The notes under the pieces are model-generated. The model made no database searches. It worked only from the letters and a program-made list of their open reading frames with translations, and had not been told where the DNA came from. The translations under genes were made by a program, and so were the position numbers. Below are positions 26,194 through 34,801 of a stretch of DNA of 61,172 nucleotides, piece after piece. This DNA is from CAYFVR01 sp046541515 (GTDB lineage: Bacteria; Desulfobacterota; Desulfobacteria; Desulfobacterales; Desulfococcaceae). Within the stretch, counting starts at the first letter, position 1; each line of letters opens with the position of its first letter. The stretch is from the NCBI GenBank assembly GCA_046541515.1, contig JBKHDD010000011.1:1-61172 (forward strand), read 5' to 3'.

Positions 26194-27726
26194 TCATTCC
26201 CATTCGATGGTGGAGGGCGGTTTGGAGCTGATGTCGTAGACGACGCGATTGACGCCCTTGACCTCGTTGATGATCCGGTTGGAAATCCGGCCCAGCAGAT
26301 CGTGGGGCAGGCGGGCCCAGTCGGCGGTCATGGCGTCCCGGCTGGTCACGGCGCGGATGGCCAAGATGTCTTCGTAGGTCCGCCGATCGCCCATCACCCC
26401 AACGCTCTTGATGGGCAACAAAACGGCGAAGGACTGCCAGAGCTGACGGTACCATCCGGCGGCGCGAATTTCCTCCAGCAGGATGGCGTCGGCGTTTCGC
26501 AACACTTCCAGCCGCTCGGCGCTGACCGGACCGAGAATGCGGATGGCCAGACCCGGGCCGGGGAAAGGCTGCCGCCAGACCAGCTCCTCGTGCAGCCCCA
26601 GCTCGGCGCCCAGCTCCCGCACTTCGTCCTTGAAGAGAAACTTGAGCGGTTCCACCAGCTTAAGCTTCATCCGTTCCGGCAAACCGCCCACGTTGTGGTG
26701 GGATTTGATTACCGAAGTGGGACCGCCGAAAGCCGAGACCGATTCGATGATGTCCGGGTAAAGCGTTCCTTGGCCGAGGAACTCCGCGTCCGGAATTTTG
26801 GCGGCTTCGGCTTCGAACACTTCCATGAACACCCGGCCGATGATCTTCCGCTTTTGCTCGGGATCGGGCACGCCGGCCAGCTCCGAAAGAAATGCCTCGG
26901 CGGCGTCCACGAAGACGATGTTCAGACGAAGGTGCCGCTCGAAAATGGTCCGGAGCCGCGCGGCCTCGTCCTTTCGCAACAGCCCGTTGTCCACCATGAT
27001 GCAGGTCAGCCCGTCGCCGATGGCCCGGTGGATCAGCAGCGCCGCCACGGAGGAATCCACGCCGCCGGAGAGGCCCAGGATCACCTTCTTGTCGCCCACC
27101 GCCTTTCGGATGGCGTCGACCGATTCCTCGGCGAAGGATTGCATGGTCCAGTCGGCCTTGGCGCCGCAAACGCGGAACAGAAAATTTTCCAGCATTCGGC
27201 GGCCGGCCGGGGTGTGCTCCACCTCGGGATGAAACTGCAATCCGTAAAAATTCCGTTCGGAATTCCGCACCGCCGCGATTTCGGTGTTTTCCGTGGACGC
27301 CGTGGCCACAAAACCCGGCGGGAGCCGGTGGGCCGAATCCCCGTGGCTCATCCAGCAGTCGGTTTCCGTCTCGTCGATGCCGGAGAACAACACGTCCTTG
27401 TCGATGATCCGCAGTTTGGCGAAGCCGTATTCCCGCTTCCCCGCCCCTTCCACCTCGCCGCCCAGGGCGTCGATCATGAACTGCATTCCGTAGCAGATGC
27501 CCAGCACCGGCACGCCCAGGTCGAAAATTCCGGCGTCCATCTTGGGGCTGTCCGGGGCGTAAATGCTGGAAGGGCCGCCGGAAAGGATGACCCCCTCCGG
27601 CTTCATTTCCCGGATTTCCGAAAGCGAAAGCGTGGGCGCCACGATCTGGCAGTAGACCTTGCATTCCCGCACCCGCCGGGCGATGAGCTGATTGTACTGC
27701 GAACCAAAATCGACGATGACGATCAT
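26194..27726 (-). CDS. guaA: GMP synthase (glutamine-hydrolysing)
   Basis: 510 aa, typical length. The amidotransferase domain starts IVIVDFGSQYNQLIARRV and has the nucleophile loop GICYGMQF and FHPEV with the catalytic His/Glu. The ATP-pyrophosphatase domain has the P-loop LGLSGGVDSSV, and the C-terminal dimerisation domain ends PPSTIEWE. It converts XMP plus glutamine and ATP to GMP. ATG 27726 is chosen because it begins the domain; a longer in-frame extension is low-complexity. guaB is not in the window. Confidence 0.97.
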   Translation of the reverse strand: MIVIVDFGSQYNQLIARRVRECKVYCQIVAPTLSLSEIREMKPEGVILSGGPSSIYAPDSPKMDAGIFDLGVPVLGICYGMQFMIDALGGEVEGAGKREYGFAKLRIIDKDVLFSGIDETETDCWMSHGDSAHRLPPGFVATASTENTEIAAVRNSERNFYGLQFHPEVEHTPAGRRMLENFLFRVCGAKADWTMQSFAEESVDAIRKAVGDKKVILGLSGGVDSSVAALLIHRAIGDGLTCIMVDNGLLRKDEAARLRTIFERHLRLNIVFVDAAEAFLSELAGVPDPEQKRKIIGRVFMEVFEAEAAKIPDAEFLGQGTLYPDIIESVSAFGGPTSVIKSHHNVGGLPERMKLKLVEPLKFLFKDEVRELGAELGLHEELVWRQPFPGPGLAIRILGPVSAERLEVLRNADAILLEEIRAAGWYRQLWQSFAVLLPIKSVGVMGDRRTYEDILAIRAVTSRDAMTADWARLPHDLLGRISNRIINEVKGVNRVVYDISSKPPSTIEWE

Positions 27727-27854
27727 AAAAAAAGGTCCCGGGGCGATCCGGAAAACCCGCGCGGCGGCGGCTCTCAAACGCCCGAAGCGTAAGGGTTGTG
27801 CCGGGGCCGGCGATCCAACCGTCCGGTTCCCCAAGCATTTGCGCAAGCAAGCCG

Positions 27855-27883
27855 AATATGGTAAAGACCGCTTGAAAAGTCAA
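27855..27883 (-). promoter_or_regulatory. Sigma-70 promoter for guaA
   Basis: On the minus strand TTGACT (27883-27878) and CATATT (27860-27855) are 17 bp apart, 5/6 and 4/6 matches. The transcript would start near 27848 and have a leader of about 120 nt. Confidence 0.5.
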
Positions 27884-28009
27884 TATGATAATGGACAGGT
27901 GAGATTGGGCAATGCATGGATCGTTGGGAAGCCCCGATCCACGACGCCCGGAAGTCTCATTGTCGATGATCCACTATCCCTTGTCCATTTCAGAGATGGG
28001 ATTGCGGCG

Positions 28010-28759
28010 GTGATCGTTCAGATTTATGAAATCCAGACCCTGGTCGAGGCGGAAGCCATGCTGGCCCTGGGCGTGGACCATGTGGGGACGGTGTTGACAG
28101 ACGAAGACCGCTGGCGGGACATCGACGCGCGGGAGACCATCCGGTTCGTGGCGGAATCCGGGGCGCGATCCAGTCTGATTCCGCTTTTCAACACGCCGGA
28201 GGTCGTCTTCCGGACCCTGGATTACCATCGGCCCCACATCGTCCATTTCTGCGAAACGCTGGCTGGTCCCCGGGAAGGGGAGGTGGATCGGCTGGTCGCC
28301 CTGCAGGAGGCGGTGAAGGCCCGTTTTCCGGAAATCGTGATCATGCGCTCGGTTCCCATCGCGGAAACCGGATTCGGCGATCGGGTCCCCAGCCTGGAAC
28401 TGGCCCGGCGCTTCGAGCCGGTCAGCGACTACTTTCTGACCGATACGCTGCTCATGGCGGAGGGAGAGGCGCCCGGCGCGGAAGAACAGCCGGTGTGCGG
28501 TTTCGTGGGCATCACCGGCCGCACCTGCGACTGGGACGTGGCTGCGGAACTGGTTCGAACCAGCGGCATTCCGGTGATCCTGGCCGGCGGCCTGGGACCG
28601 GACAATGTGGCGGAATCCATTCGCCAAACCCGGCCCGCCGGGGTGGACAGTTGCACGTTGACCAACGCGGTGGGACGGGACCGTCGCCCCGTGCGCTTTC
28701 AAAAAGACCTGGATCGGGTCCGTCGTTTCGTGGAGGCGGCCCGGTCCGTTCCATCCTAA
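28010..28759 (+). CDS. Phosphoribosylanthranilate isomerase-like TIM-barrel protein
   Basis: About 249 aa from GTG 28010 (purine-rich GAGATGGGA upstream; the exact start is uncertain). The C-terminal part resembles TrpF (GITGRTCDWDVAAELV, IPVILAGGLGPDNVAESI, PAGVDSCTLTNA), and the barrel begins VQIYEIQTLVEAEAMLALGVDHVG. The TrpF signature KICG at strand 1 is replaced by VQIYE, so the catalytic Cys is absent and tryptophan synthesis is doubtful. No other trp genes are near. It is divergent from guaA and followed by a good terminator. Confidence 0.75.
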   Translation: MIVQIYEIQTLVEAEAMLALGVDHVGTVLTDEDRWRDIDARETIRFVAESGARSSLIPLFNTPEVVFRTLDYHRPHIVHFCETLAGPREGEVDRLVALQEAVKARFPEIVIMRSVPIAETGFGDRVPSLELARRFEPVSDYFLTDTLLMAEGEAPGAEEQPVCGFVGITGRTCDWDVAAELVRTSGIPVILAGGLGPDNVAESIRQTRPAGVDSCTLTNAVGRDRRPVRFQKDLDRVRRFVEAARSVPS

Positions 28760-28856
28760 CCATCTTGCCTAACCATCTGGCTTGCGTAACCATCTGGCGG
28801 GGAAATTCCCCCGCCGTTCGCGCGAACAATTTTTCAGGCCGGGCCAACCGGCCGCG

Positions 28857-28884
28857 CCGCCGGTGATCCGGCGGTTTCTTTTTT
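28857..28884 (+). terminator. Rho-independent terminator
   Basis: A perfect 7-bp GC stem, CCGCCGG and CCGGCGG, with a TGAT loop (28857-28874) is followed by TTTCTTTTTT. It ends the TrpF-like transcript before efp. A GTTCGCGCGAAC palindrome precedes it at 28816-28827. Confidence 0.85.
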
Positions 28885-28957
28885 GTATGAAACCATTTTG
28901 GGATTCCCCCTCCGCGGGGACCCATCATTCCGAATAATCGAGAAGGAGAAACAACCG

Positions 28958-29521
28958 ATGTACGAAAGCAGTGACCTGAAGAAAGGTTTGAAGCTGGAGA
29001 TCGACGGCGATCCCTACGTGGTGGTGCAGTTCCAGTTCGTCAAGCCCGGCAAGGGGCAGGCCCTCTACAAGTGCAAGCTGAAGAACATGGTGACCGGGGC
29101 CCAGTTCGACAAAACCTACCGCTCCGGCGAGAAGTTCAACGAGGCAAACCTGGAAGAGCAGGAAATGGAATACCTGTACCAGGACGGAAACGAGTATTGC
29201 TTCATGAACACCTCGACCTATGTCCAGGAATTTCTTTCCGCCGAGCAGGTGGAGGAGGTGAAGGACCTGCTGAAGGAAAACACCGTATGCAACGTCCTGC
29301 TTTTCGAGGGGCGGCCCATCGGCGTGACCCTGCCCAATTTCGTGGACGTCCGGGTGGCGGAGACCGAGCCTTGGGCCAAGGGCGACACCGCGTCCGGGGG
29401 AACCAAGCCGGCCACGGTGGAAACCGGCTACGTTCTCCAGGTGCCTCCGTTCATCAATGTCGGCGAACTGATCCGGGTGGACACCCGGACGGGCCAATAT
29501 GTGGAACGGGTGAAGGGATAG
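28958..29521 (+). CDS. efp: Translation elongation factor P
   Basis: 187 aa, standard length. The start is ATG 28958 after AGAAGGAG; an upstream in-frame ATG gives an atypical extension. The three beta-barrel domains are intact. The loop that reaches the peptidyl transferase centre reads VKPGKGQA with Lys32, so a lysine-modified (EpmA/EpmB-like) or unmodified factor is expected rather than the Arg type. It relieves ribosome stalling at polyproline. Several polyproline proteins, such as CheB here, would depend on it. Confidence 0.96.
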   Translation: MYESSDLKKGLKLEIDGDPYVVVQFQFVKPGKGQALYKCKLKNMVTGAQFDKTYRSGEKFNEANLEEQEMEYLYQDGNEYCFMNTSTYVQEFLSAEQVEEVKDLLKENTVCNVLLFEGRPIGVTLPNFVDVRVAETEPWAKGDTASGGTKPATVETGYVLQVPPFINVGELIRVDTRTGQYVERVKG

Positions 29522-29737
29522 CGGGTCGCGCGCCGCATTTTGGCCGAGAAAGCCCGGAATTTGGGGCGTTCCGGGAGAGAAGCCGGGCGGTCGCCGAGGC
29601 CGCCCCTCCCGTCCGGGAAGATCGATTCAGGCGGGCGAAACGGATGACGCCGGTCGCCGACTTCCGGAAAAAGGGTTGCGCGGCCGACCCCTAGAATCGG
29701 CCCCCGACGTTGCACTCGCTCGGAAGGGAAATCCGGA

Positions 29738-30445
29738 CTAGGGCTCCCAGCGGATGACCTGCCGGTCGTAGTCGATCCGGTAGTGGAGACCCTGGAGGAA
29801 ATTCATGCCCAGCAAGCCGCTGTGCCCCGGCCGGTCCCCGCTGAAATCCAGGAATGACGCCCGGATGTCTCTCCGCTCGAAGGGCCCGACCCGGATATGG
29901 TCCAAGGTGGCCAAATCCACGTCGATGATCTGCCCGCCCGCCACCTGGGCTCGGGCTTTCTGAAAATTCCGCACCGCCAGCCGATCGGCCACCTCGCGGT
30001 GGAGCGCCGTGATGGAGGCCCCGGTGTCCAGCACCAGTTCGGCGGTCACTTCTCTTCTTCCATAGCCGAGCTGAACCGGCAGCAACACCTGCCCGGCGGA
30101 AAACCGAATGGGCGTTTCCAGCCGCTGGGCCTCGCGTTCGGAAAGGTGTTCCAGGGTTTTCTGGCGGAGGCTGTTGATGTGCTCCTCCATCCAATCGCCC
30201 CGCCGCTGTTCCAGGGCCCGATCCCTCGTCTCCCGCTCCTCCGCCGACAACCCGTCGTCGTGGCTCCGATGGGTCTCGACCTGGTCCAGGTATTCTTCCG
30301 GCACCCGGCCCAGATCGTCCACGAAATGGCGGCGGCCCTGGTCGTCCCGGTATTGATAAAACTCGGCCGCCCCGGCCGTCGGCCAGGCCGCCAGCAGCCA
30401 GAAAATCGTGGCCAGAATTTGGGGAATGGAAAGGGATCGTCCCAT
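29738..30445 (-). CDS. Secreted retropepsin-like aspartyl protease with DUF4124-type N-terminus
   Basis: 235 aa. A signal peptide (IFWLLAAWPTAGAA) precedes a short DUF4124-like module (FYQYRDDQGRRHFVDDLGRV), a charged helical linker, and a retropepsin-like domain with catalytic D140 in LVLDTGASITALH and GLLGMNFLQGL near the end. One Asp motif is present, so activity would need a homodimer, as in retroviral proteases. It lies 12 bp behind a CPBP membrane protease gene, suggesting a joint role in envelope protein processing. Confidence 0.85.
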   Translation of the reverse strand: MGRSLSIPQILATIFWLLAAWPTAGAAEFYQYRDDQGRRHFVDDLGRVPEEYLDQVETHRSHDDGLSAEERETRDRALEQRRGDWMEEHINSLRQKTLEHLSEREAQRLETPIRFSAGQVLLPVQLGYGRREVTAELVLDTGASITALHREVADRLAVRNFQKARAQVAGGQIIDVDLATLDHIRVGPFERRDIRASFLDFSGDRPGHSGLLGMNFLQGLHYRIDYDRQVIRWEP

Positions 30446-30457
30446 GGGTCGCCCCCA

Positions 30458-31147
30458 TCACCAAAATTGCCAGTTCCCGGTGGTCACCACGTAAATCCCG
30501 AGGCAGAAATTGGTGACGCCGTGGGCCAGGACCGGGTAAAACAAATGGCGGGTCCGATACAGCAATAAATTGTAAAAAAGGGCCGCCATGATTCCCGCCA
30601 GCCAGAGAAAATGGGCGGACCCGAACAGCGCTGCGGAAATCAAAAACGACGGCCAGGTAAACGCGCCGATGGCCACCTTGGTAAAATCGGGATTAATGAC
30701 ATAACGGAGAATGAAGGAACGCCAGAACAGCTCCTCGAAAATCGCCACGACCACGGAAGCCCCAAAAATGCGCACCGCGATGAAAGCCCAATATCCGGCC
30801 GACGGCAACTGCCGGGGATCGTAGGCTTCGCCGCCGCCCATGGTCGCCCATCCCCAGTCCATCTGAATCCACAAAACGAAAACCAGCACGCCCACGCCCA
30901 CCGCCTCCAGCATGGGACGCAACACCGGCCCGCCGCCTTTTTCCCATCGCAATTCGTCGTATTCTTTCCGGAACCACCACAAGGCCCCCAGAACGACCAC
31001 CGTTCGAAGGGGATAGGTGATCGTGATCAGATGTTGGGAAAGCGCCGAGTCGGCGGGGAGCAGCTTCTGAAACAGATCGTGGATCAAAATGAACAGCATG
31101 TAGAGCGCGAAGGGAACGACGCGGCTGAACCAGGGCGCTTGGGTCAC
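30458..31147 (-). CDS. CPBP-family intramembrane metalloprotease
   Basis: 229 aa, GTG start after GGAGG, with about seven TM segments. Motif 1 is EELFWRSF (E138, E139, R143), motif 2 a His in SAHFLWLAG, and motif 3 HGVTNF, the full CAAX/Bacteriocin-processing set. Length and pattern recall the CAAX-protease-like family associated with exosortase systems (TIGR03008-like), but no exosortase or PEP-CTERM protein is in the window, so that link is only a guess. It is the first gene of a two-gene operon with the retropepsin-like protease. Confidence 0.87.
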   Translation of the reverse strand: MTQAPWFSRVVPFALYMLFILIHDLFQKLLPADSALSQHLITITYPLRTVVVLGALWWFRKEYDELRWEKGGGPVLRPMLEAVGVGVLVFVLWIQMDWGWATMGGGEAYDPRQLPSAGYWAFIAVRIFGASVVVAIFEELFWRSFILRYVINPDFTKVAIGAFTWPSFLISAALFGSAHFLWLAGIMAALFYNLLLYRTRHLFYPVLAHGVTNFCLGIYVVTTGNWQFW

Positions 31148-31464
31148 GGAAGCCTCCGGGGAGGGAAAGGTTGTTTTTCCCTCGTCTTGTCACAATTAAA
31201 GAGGGGAATCAAGAGATGGGAAACCGGAGATTCCTTCGGGGGGGAACCGAATCCGTCCCGGGCCTCGCCGCGGCCCAAATGCAAATGGTTCCTTCCAAGC
31301 CCTCGGAGCAAGGCCCGTAACGCTCCCGGACCCCGAACGGCCATCCTCCGGCTGGAAAACCGCCGGTAAAGTGTCTATATTGAAAAGGCTTGGCGGGCGG
31401 AAAAAATCGCGAGCGAACCGGGGACCCAAAAACTTCGTTGCCTTTCGTCGGAGAGGAGATTTTC
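31148..31464. other. 317-bp divergent intergenic region
   Basis: No gene was seen. It separates the minus-strand CPBP gene from fmdB-like on the plus strand. It contains a GGGAAA/TTTCCC dyad near 31164-31182 in the CPBP leader and TATATT near 31376, a possible -10 for the plus-strand gene without a convincing -35. GAGGAG at 31453-31458 serves the FmdB-like start. Confidence 0.4.
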
Positions 31465-31779
31465 ATGCCAACCTACGAATACGAACATCTGGACGATCCC
31501 TGTGAACGGGGAAAAATTTTCGAAGTCCGGCAGTCCATCCAAGACCCGCCGCTGGCCGTCTGTCCCCGATGCAAGGGGATGGTTCGGAAGCTGGTCTCCC
31601 GGGTGGCGATTTCCACGCCGAAATCCGACACCCAGCTCAAGGACATGGGCTTTACCAAGCTGGTTCGCCGGGACGACGGCGTGTACGAAAACGTCACCCA
31701 AAGGGAAGGGGAAAGCCGCTACATGCTTCGGGACAAACCCGAAACCATCCCGAACATCAAAAAAATCATCCGGGATTAA
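31465..31779 (+). CDS. FmdB-family zinc-ribbon protein
   Basis: 104 aa; ATG 31465 after GAGGAG. The start PTYEYEHLDDPCERGKIFEV and VCPRCKGMVRKLVSR mark the FmdB putative regulator family, followed by a conserved tail KDMGFTKLVRRDDGVYENV. The first zinc knuckle has one Cys (DPCERG) instead of CxxC, so the ribbon may be incomplete. The family is of unclear function; formamidase regulation is only a historical name. The next gene is the selenoprotein msrA, 108 bp downstream. Confidence 0.85.
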   Translation: MPTYEYEHLDDPCERGKIFEVRQSIQDPPLAVCPRCKGMVRKLVSRVAISTPKSDTQLKDMGFTKLVRRDDGVYENVTQREGESRYMLRDKPETIPNIKKIIRD

Positions 31780-31887
31780 TTCGATGGAAAGCGGATTTCG
31801 GCCGGGGCGTTTTTTCCCGGTTCATGCGGAAAACCGCCGGCCGACAAATTTTCCGCGAAAAGGAACCCGAACCCTGGAAAGCGATTC

Positions 31888-32697
31888 ATGAAATATGGCA
31901 TGTTAACGTTAGCGATGAACCGGGAACGCCGGACCGCGCTGCTGACCGCCATTTTGACAACGCTTTGGATCGGATGCGGCGCGGCCGCCGGCGATGGTCC
32001 CGGCAAAGGAGGAACCGCCATGCGCGAACCCGCAACCCATGGAGAATCCGTCACATTGCCCGCCATCGACCAGAATCGGCCTTCGGAATGGGAAACCGCC
32101 ACCTTCGCCATGGGCTGATTCTGGGGTCCGGACTCCCGGTTCGGGAGTCTTTCCGGCGTCATTCGAACCCGGGTGGGATACGCGGGCGGAAAAACGCCCG
32201 ATCCAACGTATCGCAGAATAGGGGACCATTCGGAGACCATTCAGATCGATTACGATCCTTCGGTCCTTTCCTATCGGGAACTGCTGAAGGAATTCTGGTC
32301 CGGCCACGATCCCACCCGTCCATCCGGTTCCCGGCAGTACATGTCGGCGGTTTTCGTCCATGACGATTCCCAGCGGGCGCAGGCCGAGGAAACCAAGGCC
32401 GAAGCCGAAAAGGCGGCGGGGGAGGAGATCCACACCCAAATTCTTCCCTTTGCCGACTTTACCCGCGCCGAAGACTACCATCAGAAATATATGCTTCGGG
32501 GAACCCGGGACGTCATGCGGGATTTCCACCAGATGTACGCCGACGCCGACGATTTCACCGACTCCACCGCCGCCGCGCGGGCCAACGGGGTCCTCGGCGG
32601 CCACGGCGACGCCGCTTTTCTGGAATCCCTGCGAGGCAAGCTCGGCCTCTCCCAAGCCGCTTGGAAGCGGTTGGAAGGAGCGGTGCGGCGGGAATAA
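31888..32697 (+). CDS. msrA: Selenocysteine-containing peptide-methionine (S)-S-oxide reductase, lipoprotein
   Basis: 269 residues if TGA 32116-32118 is read as selenocysteine (U77). From ATG 31888 a lipoprotein signal (LLTAILTTLWIGC) leads to ETATFAMG, then TGA, then FWGPDSRFGSLSGV and VGYAGGKTPDPTY in the same frame: the MsrA catalytic motif GCFWG with Sec for Cys. YDPSVLSYRELLKEFW and DYHQKY complete the fold. No Cys follows U77, so there is no resolving cysteine. A SECIS-like hairpin starts 12 nt after the TGA. The enzyme would repair oxidised methionine outside the cytoplasm. A gene finder would split it into a 76-aa ORF and an N-truncated MsrA. Confidence 0.85.
32131..32149 (+). promoter_or_regulatory. 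Bacterial SECIS-like hairpin
   Basis: The stem GACUCCC (32131-32137) and GGGAGUC (32143-32149) carries the loop GGUUC, whose leading GGU resembles the SelB-recognised loop of known bacterial elements. The loop starts 20 nt after the UGA, within the usual window. CCG (32128-32130) and CGG (32154-32156) can extend it across a U-rich bulge. Confidence 0.75.
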
Positions 32698-32873
32698 GGT
32701 TTCAATCGGCAGGGGGTTTCGAATCCGGCAATCGTCCATGGAAGGGAAGCCATCACGGTTCCGCGAGGCGGGCGAGGGTATTCCTTTGGCCGCAATCTTT
32801 CTGGCCAAACGGGCGGTCCAGGCTTCGGCCATCGGCCCAGCCATGCCAACCCCACCAACCCATCCCCAAAGGC

Positions 32874-32916
32874 AAAAAAAGTCGGGGCCTCCCGGACGAA
32901 TCGCCCGAGAAGCCCC
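32874..32916 (-). terminator. Intrinsic terminator of the flavodoxin/DAC/DUF1638 operon
   Basis: A long GC hairpin (32884-32916: GGGGC..TC..CGG paired with CCG..GA..GCCCC around a short loop) is followed on the minus strand by GAC and seven U (A-run 32874-32880 on plus). On the plus strand only TTT follows, so it may also weakly end msrA transcripts. The rest of 32698-33005 contains nothing else recognised. Confidence 0.75.
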
Positions 32917-33005
32917 TTTGCGCCCCCCCCTGCTCCAGGACCGGCGGGTCTGCGGAATCGAGTTCCCGCCTCCTCGCATCGACCGCCGGTCCCAAGCCCG
33001 CGTTT

Positions 33006-33674
33006 TCAGGTTTCGGAATTCTCGCGCCGAATTCGACCGAGCGCGTCCGTCAGCAACCCTTTGAACCGATCCAGGGAAACCGGATAGGGCTGGATGGGAA
33101 TGCCCATCCAATCCGAATATTCCAGAAATTCTTCAGGTTTTTCGGCCATGTATTTGTCCATGAAGCCGACGCCGTCCAAAACCACCGCGCCGCCGTCGTG
33201 GCGCGGAAAATTCTCGTTGGCCTGGGCCTTGTCCCAATCTTTGAACACTTTGCTTCGAAATCGAATCCATCCCGGCGTCATCCACCAGACCATGGCCCCG
33301 CCGGCCACTTCCCGGGCGATGCGGTCGCGCTCCGCCGCGTCGGCCAGCATGTCCATGCAGTGGGTTGCGTGGACGCGCCCGACCCGGGGGCCCTGTTCCC
33401 GGACGATGGTCTCCATGGTCCGGGTGGGCTGATCCACGTTGACATAACAAAACTTCCCGCCATACACCACCAGCACATAGGCCGCCCGCTCCAGGGATTT
33501 CCCGATTTCCGCCGTCAATTGGCGTTCAAGCTCGGCAACGTCCTCGTGGAGCCCCGGGGTTGTGAAGGCGATGTGGGCGGCGTTCAGGAATCCTTCCTTC
33601 TGGAGATGTTTTATTTCCAGACTCAGGGTTCCGCAGGAAACGATCGCCACGTCGAAAAAATCAGCAGATTCCAT
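33006..33674 (-). CDS. DUF1638 family protein
   Basis: 222 aa, ATG after GGGGAGG. The sequence FDVAIVSCGTLSLEIKHL, then VLVVYGGKFCYVNVDQPT, HCMDMLAD and WWMTPGWIRFR follow the DUF1638 pattern (a domain with conserved Cys/His residues and no known activity). It overlaps the diadenylate cyclase gene by 14 bp, so the two are translationally coupled. Function is unknown; the context suggests a c-di-AMP link or redox role. Confidence 0.82.
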   Translation of the reverse strand: MESADFFDVAIVSCGTLSLEIKHLQKEGFLNAAHIAFTTPGLHEDVAELERQLTAEIGKSLERAAYVLVVYGGKFCYVNVDQPTRTMETIVREQGPRVGRVHATHCMDMLADAAERDRIAREVAGGAMVWWMTPGWIRFRSKVFKDWDKAQANENFPRHDGGAVVLDGVGFMDKYMAEKPEEFLEYSDWMGIPIQPYPVSLDRFKGLLTDALGRIRRENSET

Positions 33675-34287
33675 CTTTCCTCCCCTGCGCGGGGAACCGG
33701 GCCGACCACCCCGCCTCCCGCGCCACGATTCGCAGGTCCGCCACGGTGGATTCCCGGTGGGGGCCTTGGATTTTTATGCTTCGCCGGCTAAACATCCACA
33801 TTTCCGGCAAGATTTCCGCCGCCAAAACGCCATGGTTAAACACCCGGACCATGCCGCTCTGAGAGACGACCAGCGCCACCGCGTCCGTATCCCGGCTGAT
33901 GGAGGCCCCGGCCATGTGGCGGCTTCCCAGGCCCAGCGGGAGTTCGACGCCGTCCGCCGAGGCGTTGAGGTGGCGTGCGGCGGAACGCACCACGCCGTCC
34001 CCCCCGACCACGAAGGCCCCGTCCAGTTGGGCCAACTCTTTGATGGTCTCCCGGAGATTGGGATCGCAAATACGGCGCGCCTCTCTGGGATGGCCGGCCA
34101 AGGGGTCCAGGATGAGGGGACGGGACCGACGAAGCACTTCGGCTTCGTCGGCCACCACGAAAATCGTGCCGATTCGCCTGCCTTCCCGACCCTCCCGGGC
34201 GATTTCCACCGCAAGCTCCAGGGTATATTCCAGCGCGCGATTATGGCAATTCTTCTTTTCGCCGCAAATCTGGTCGATGGAAATCAT
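33661..34287 (-). CDS. Diadenylate cyclase (DisA_N/DAC domain) protein
   Basis: 208 aa, ATG after GGAGGG. The DAC domain spans about 38-170 with the DGA motif at 89-91 (LDGAFVVGGDGVV) and RHM at 123-125 in GSRHMAGASISRDTDAVALVVS, where most enzymes have RHR. DAC proteins condense two ATP to cyclic di-AMP. The RHR-to-RHM change may alter ATP binding, so activity should be tested. There is no TM segment or DNA-binding tail, so it is a soluble single-domain type. It is encoded between a flavodoxin-like gene and DUF1638. Confidence 0.83.
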   Translation of the reverse strand: MISIDQICGEKKNCHNRALEYTLELAVEIAREGREGRRIGTIFVVADEAEVLRRSRPLILDPLAGHPREARRICDPNLRETIKELAQLDGAFVVGGDGVVRSAARHLNASADGVELPLGLGSRHMAGASISRDTDAVALVVSQSGMVRVFNHGVLAAEILPEMWMFSRRSIKIQGPHRESTVADLRIVAREAGWSARFPAQGRKDGIC

Positions 34288-34321
34288 GGCGGCCCTCCAC
34301 TTGAATAGCGGAAGATTGTCT

Positions 34322-34801
34322 TCAGCAAACCAGCTTCCGAACCCGTTCCCGCAGGCGAGCCAGGTCGTTGGCGTCGGGATGGCCTTCGGCGTCGGGCGCG
34401 GCGTCCACCCACGGCGGGCGGGGGTCCTTGGCCTGGACCTTTTTCAGGAACGACGGCTCGACTTCCCCCCGGCAATGGAACATTCCTACGATTTCGGCCT
34501 CCGGCGCGAGGGATCGGGCATGTTCCATGCCGTTTCGGGCGTGTTCGGAATCCGGGTCGGCCCCATGGGTGGCAAACAGGAACAGCTTGCAGTCCCCGAC
34601 GCGGGCCAAATATTCGGCAGAAGCCGGATCCGGTTTTCCGGCCTTGAGCCAGAACCCCACCGCGACGAGATCAAATCCGTTGGGATCCGGCGCGGCATCC
34701 GTTCGGAACTTGGCGGCTTCCTCGCCAAGGGTTTCCCGAACCGTATGCGCAAGGGTTTCGGTGTTTCCGGTTTGGCTTGAATAGACCACGATCGCTTTCA
34801 T
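34322..34801 (-). CDS. Flavodoxin-like protein
   Basis: 159 aa from ATG 34801, behind GGAGG. The start MKAIVVYSSQTGNTETLA carries the FMN-phosphate loop SSQTGNT. Later blocks FDLVAVGFWLKAGKPD and LFLFATHGADPDSEHA fit the 50s loop region and flavin isoalloxazine site. It is a small electron carrier or flavodoxin-fold protein in the cytoplasm, first gene of the operon with the diadenylate cyclase and DUF1638. Confidence 0.88.
   Translation of the reverse strand: MKAIVVYSSQTGNTETLAHTVRETLGEEAAKFRTDAAPDPNGFDLVAVGFWLKAGKPDPASAEYLARVGDCKLFLFATHGADPDSEHARNGMEHARSLAPEAEIVGMFHCRGEVEPSFLKKVQAKDPRPPWVDAAPDAEGHPDANDLARLRERVRKLVC

Noticed and set aside
28757..28799. Three copies of TAACCATCT(T/G)G as a repeat array
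   Set aside because: Only three short copies with uneven spacing after a stop codon; too little to call a CRISPR or regulatory iteron array.
32116..32118. TGA in msrA as a simple nonsense mutation
   Set aside because: It falls exactly on the catalytic Cys codon, is followed by a SECIS-like hairpin, and no other damage is present in the frame, so selenocysteine is the better explanation.
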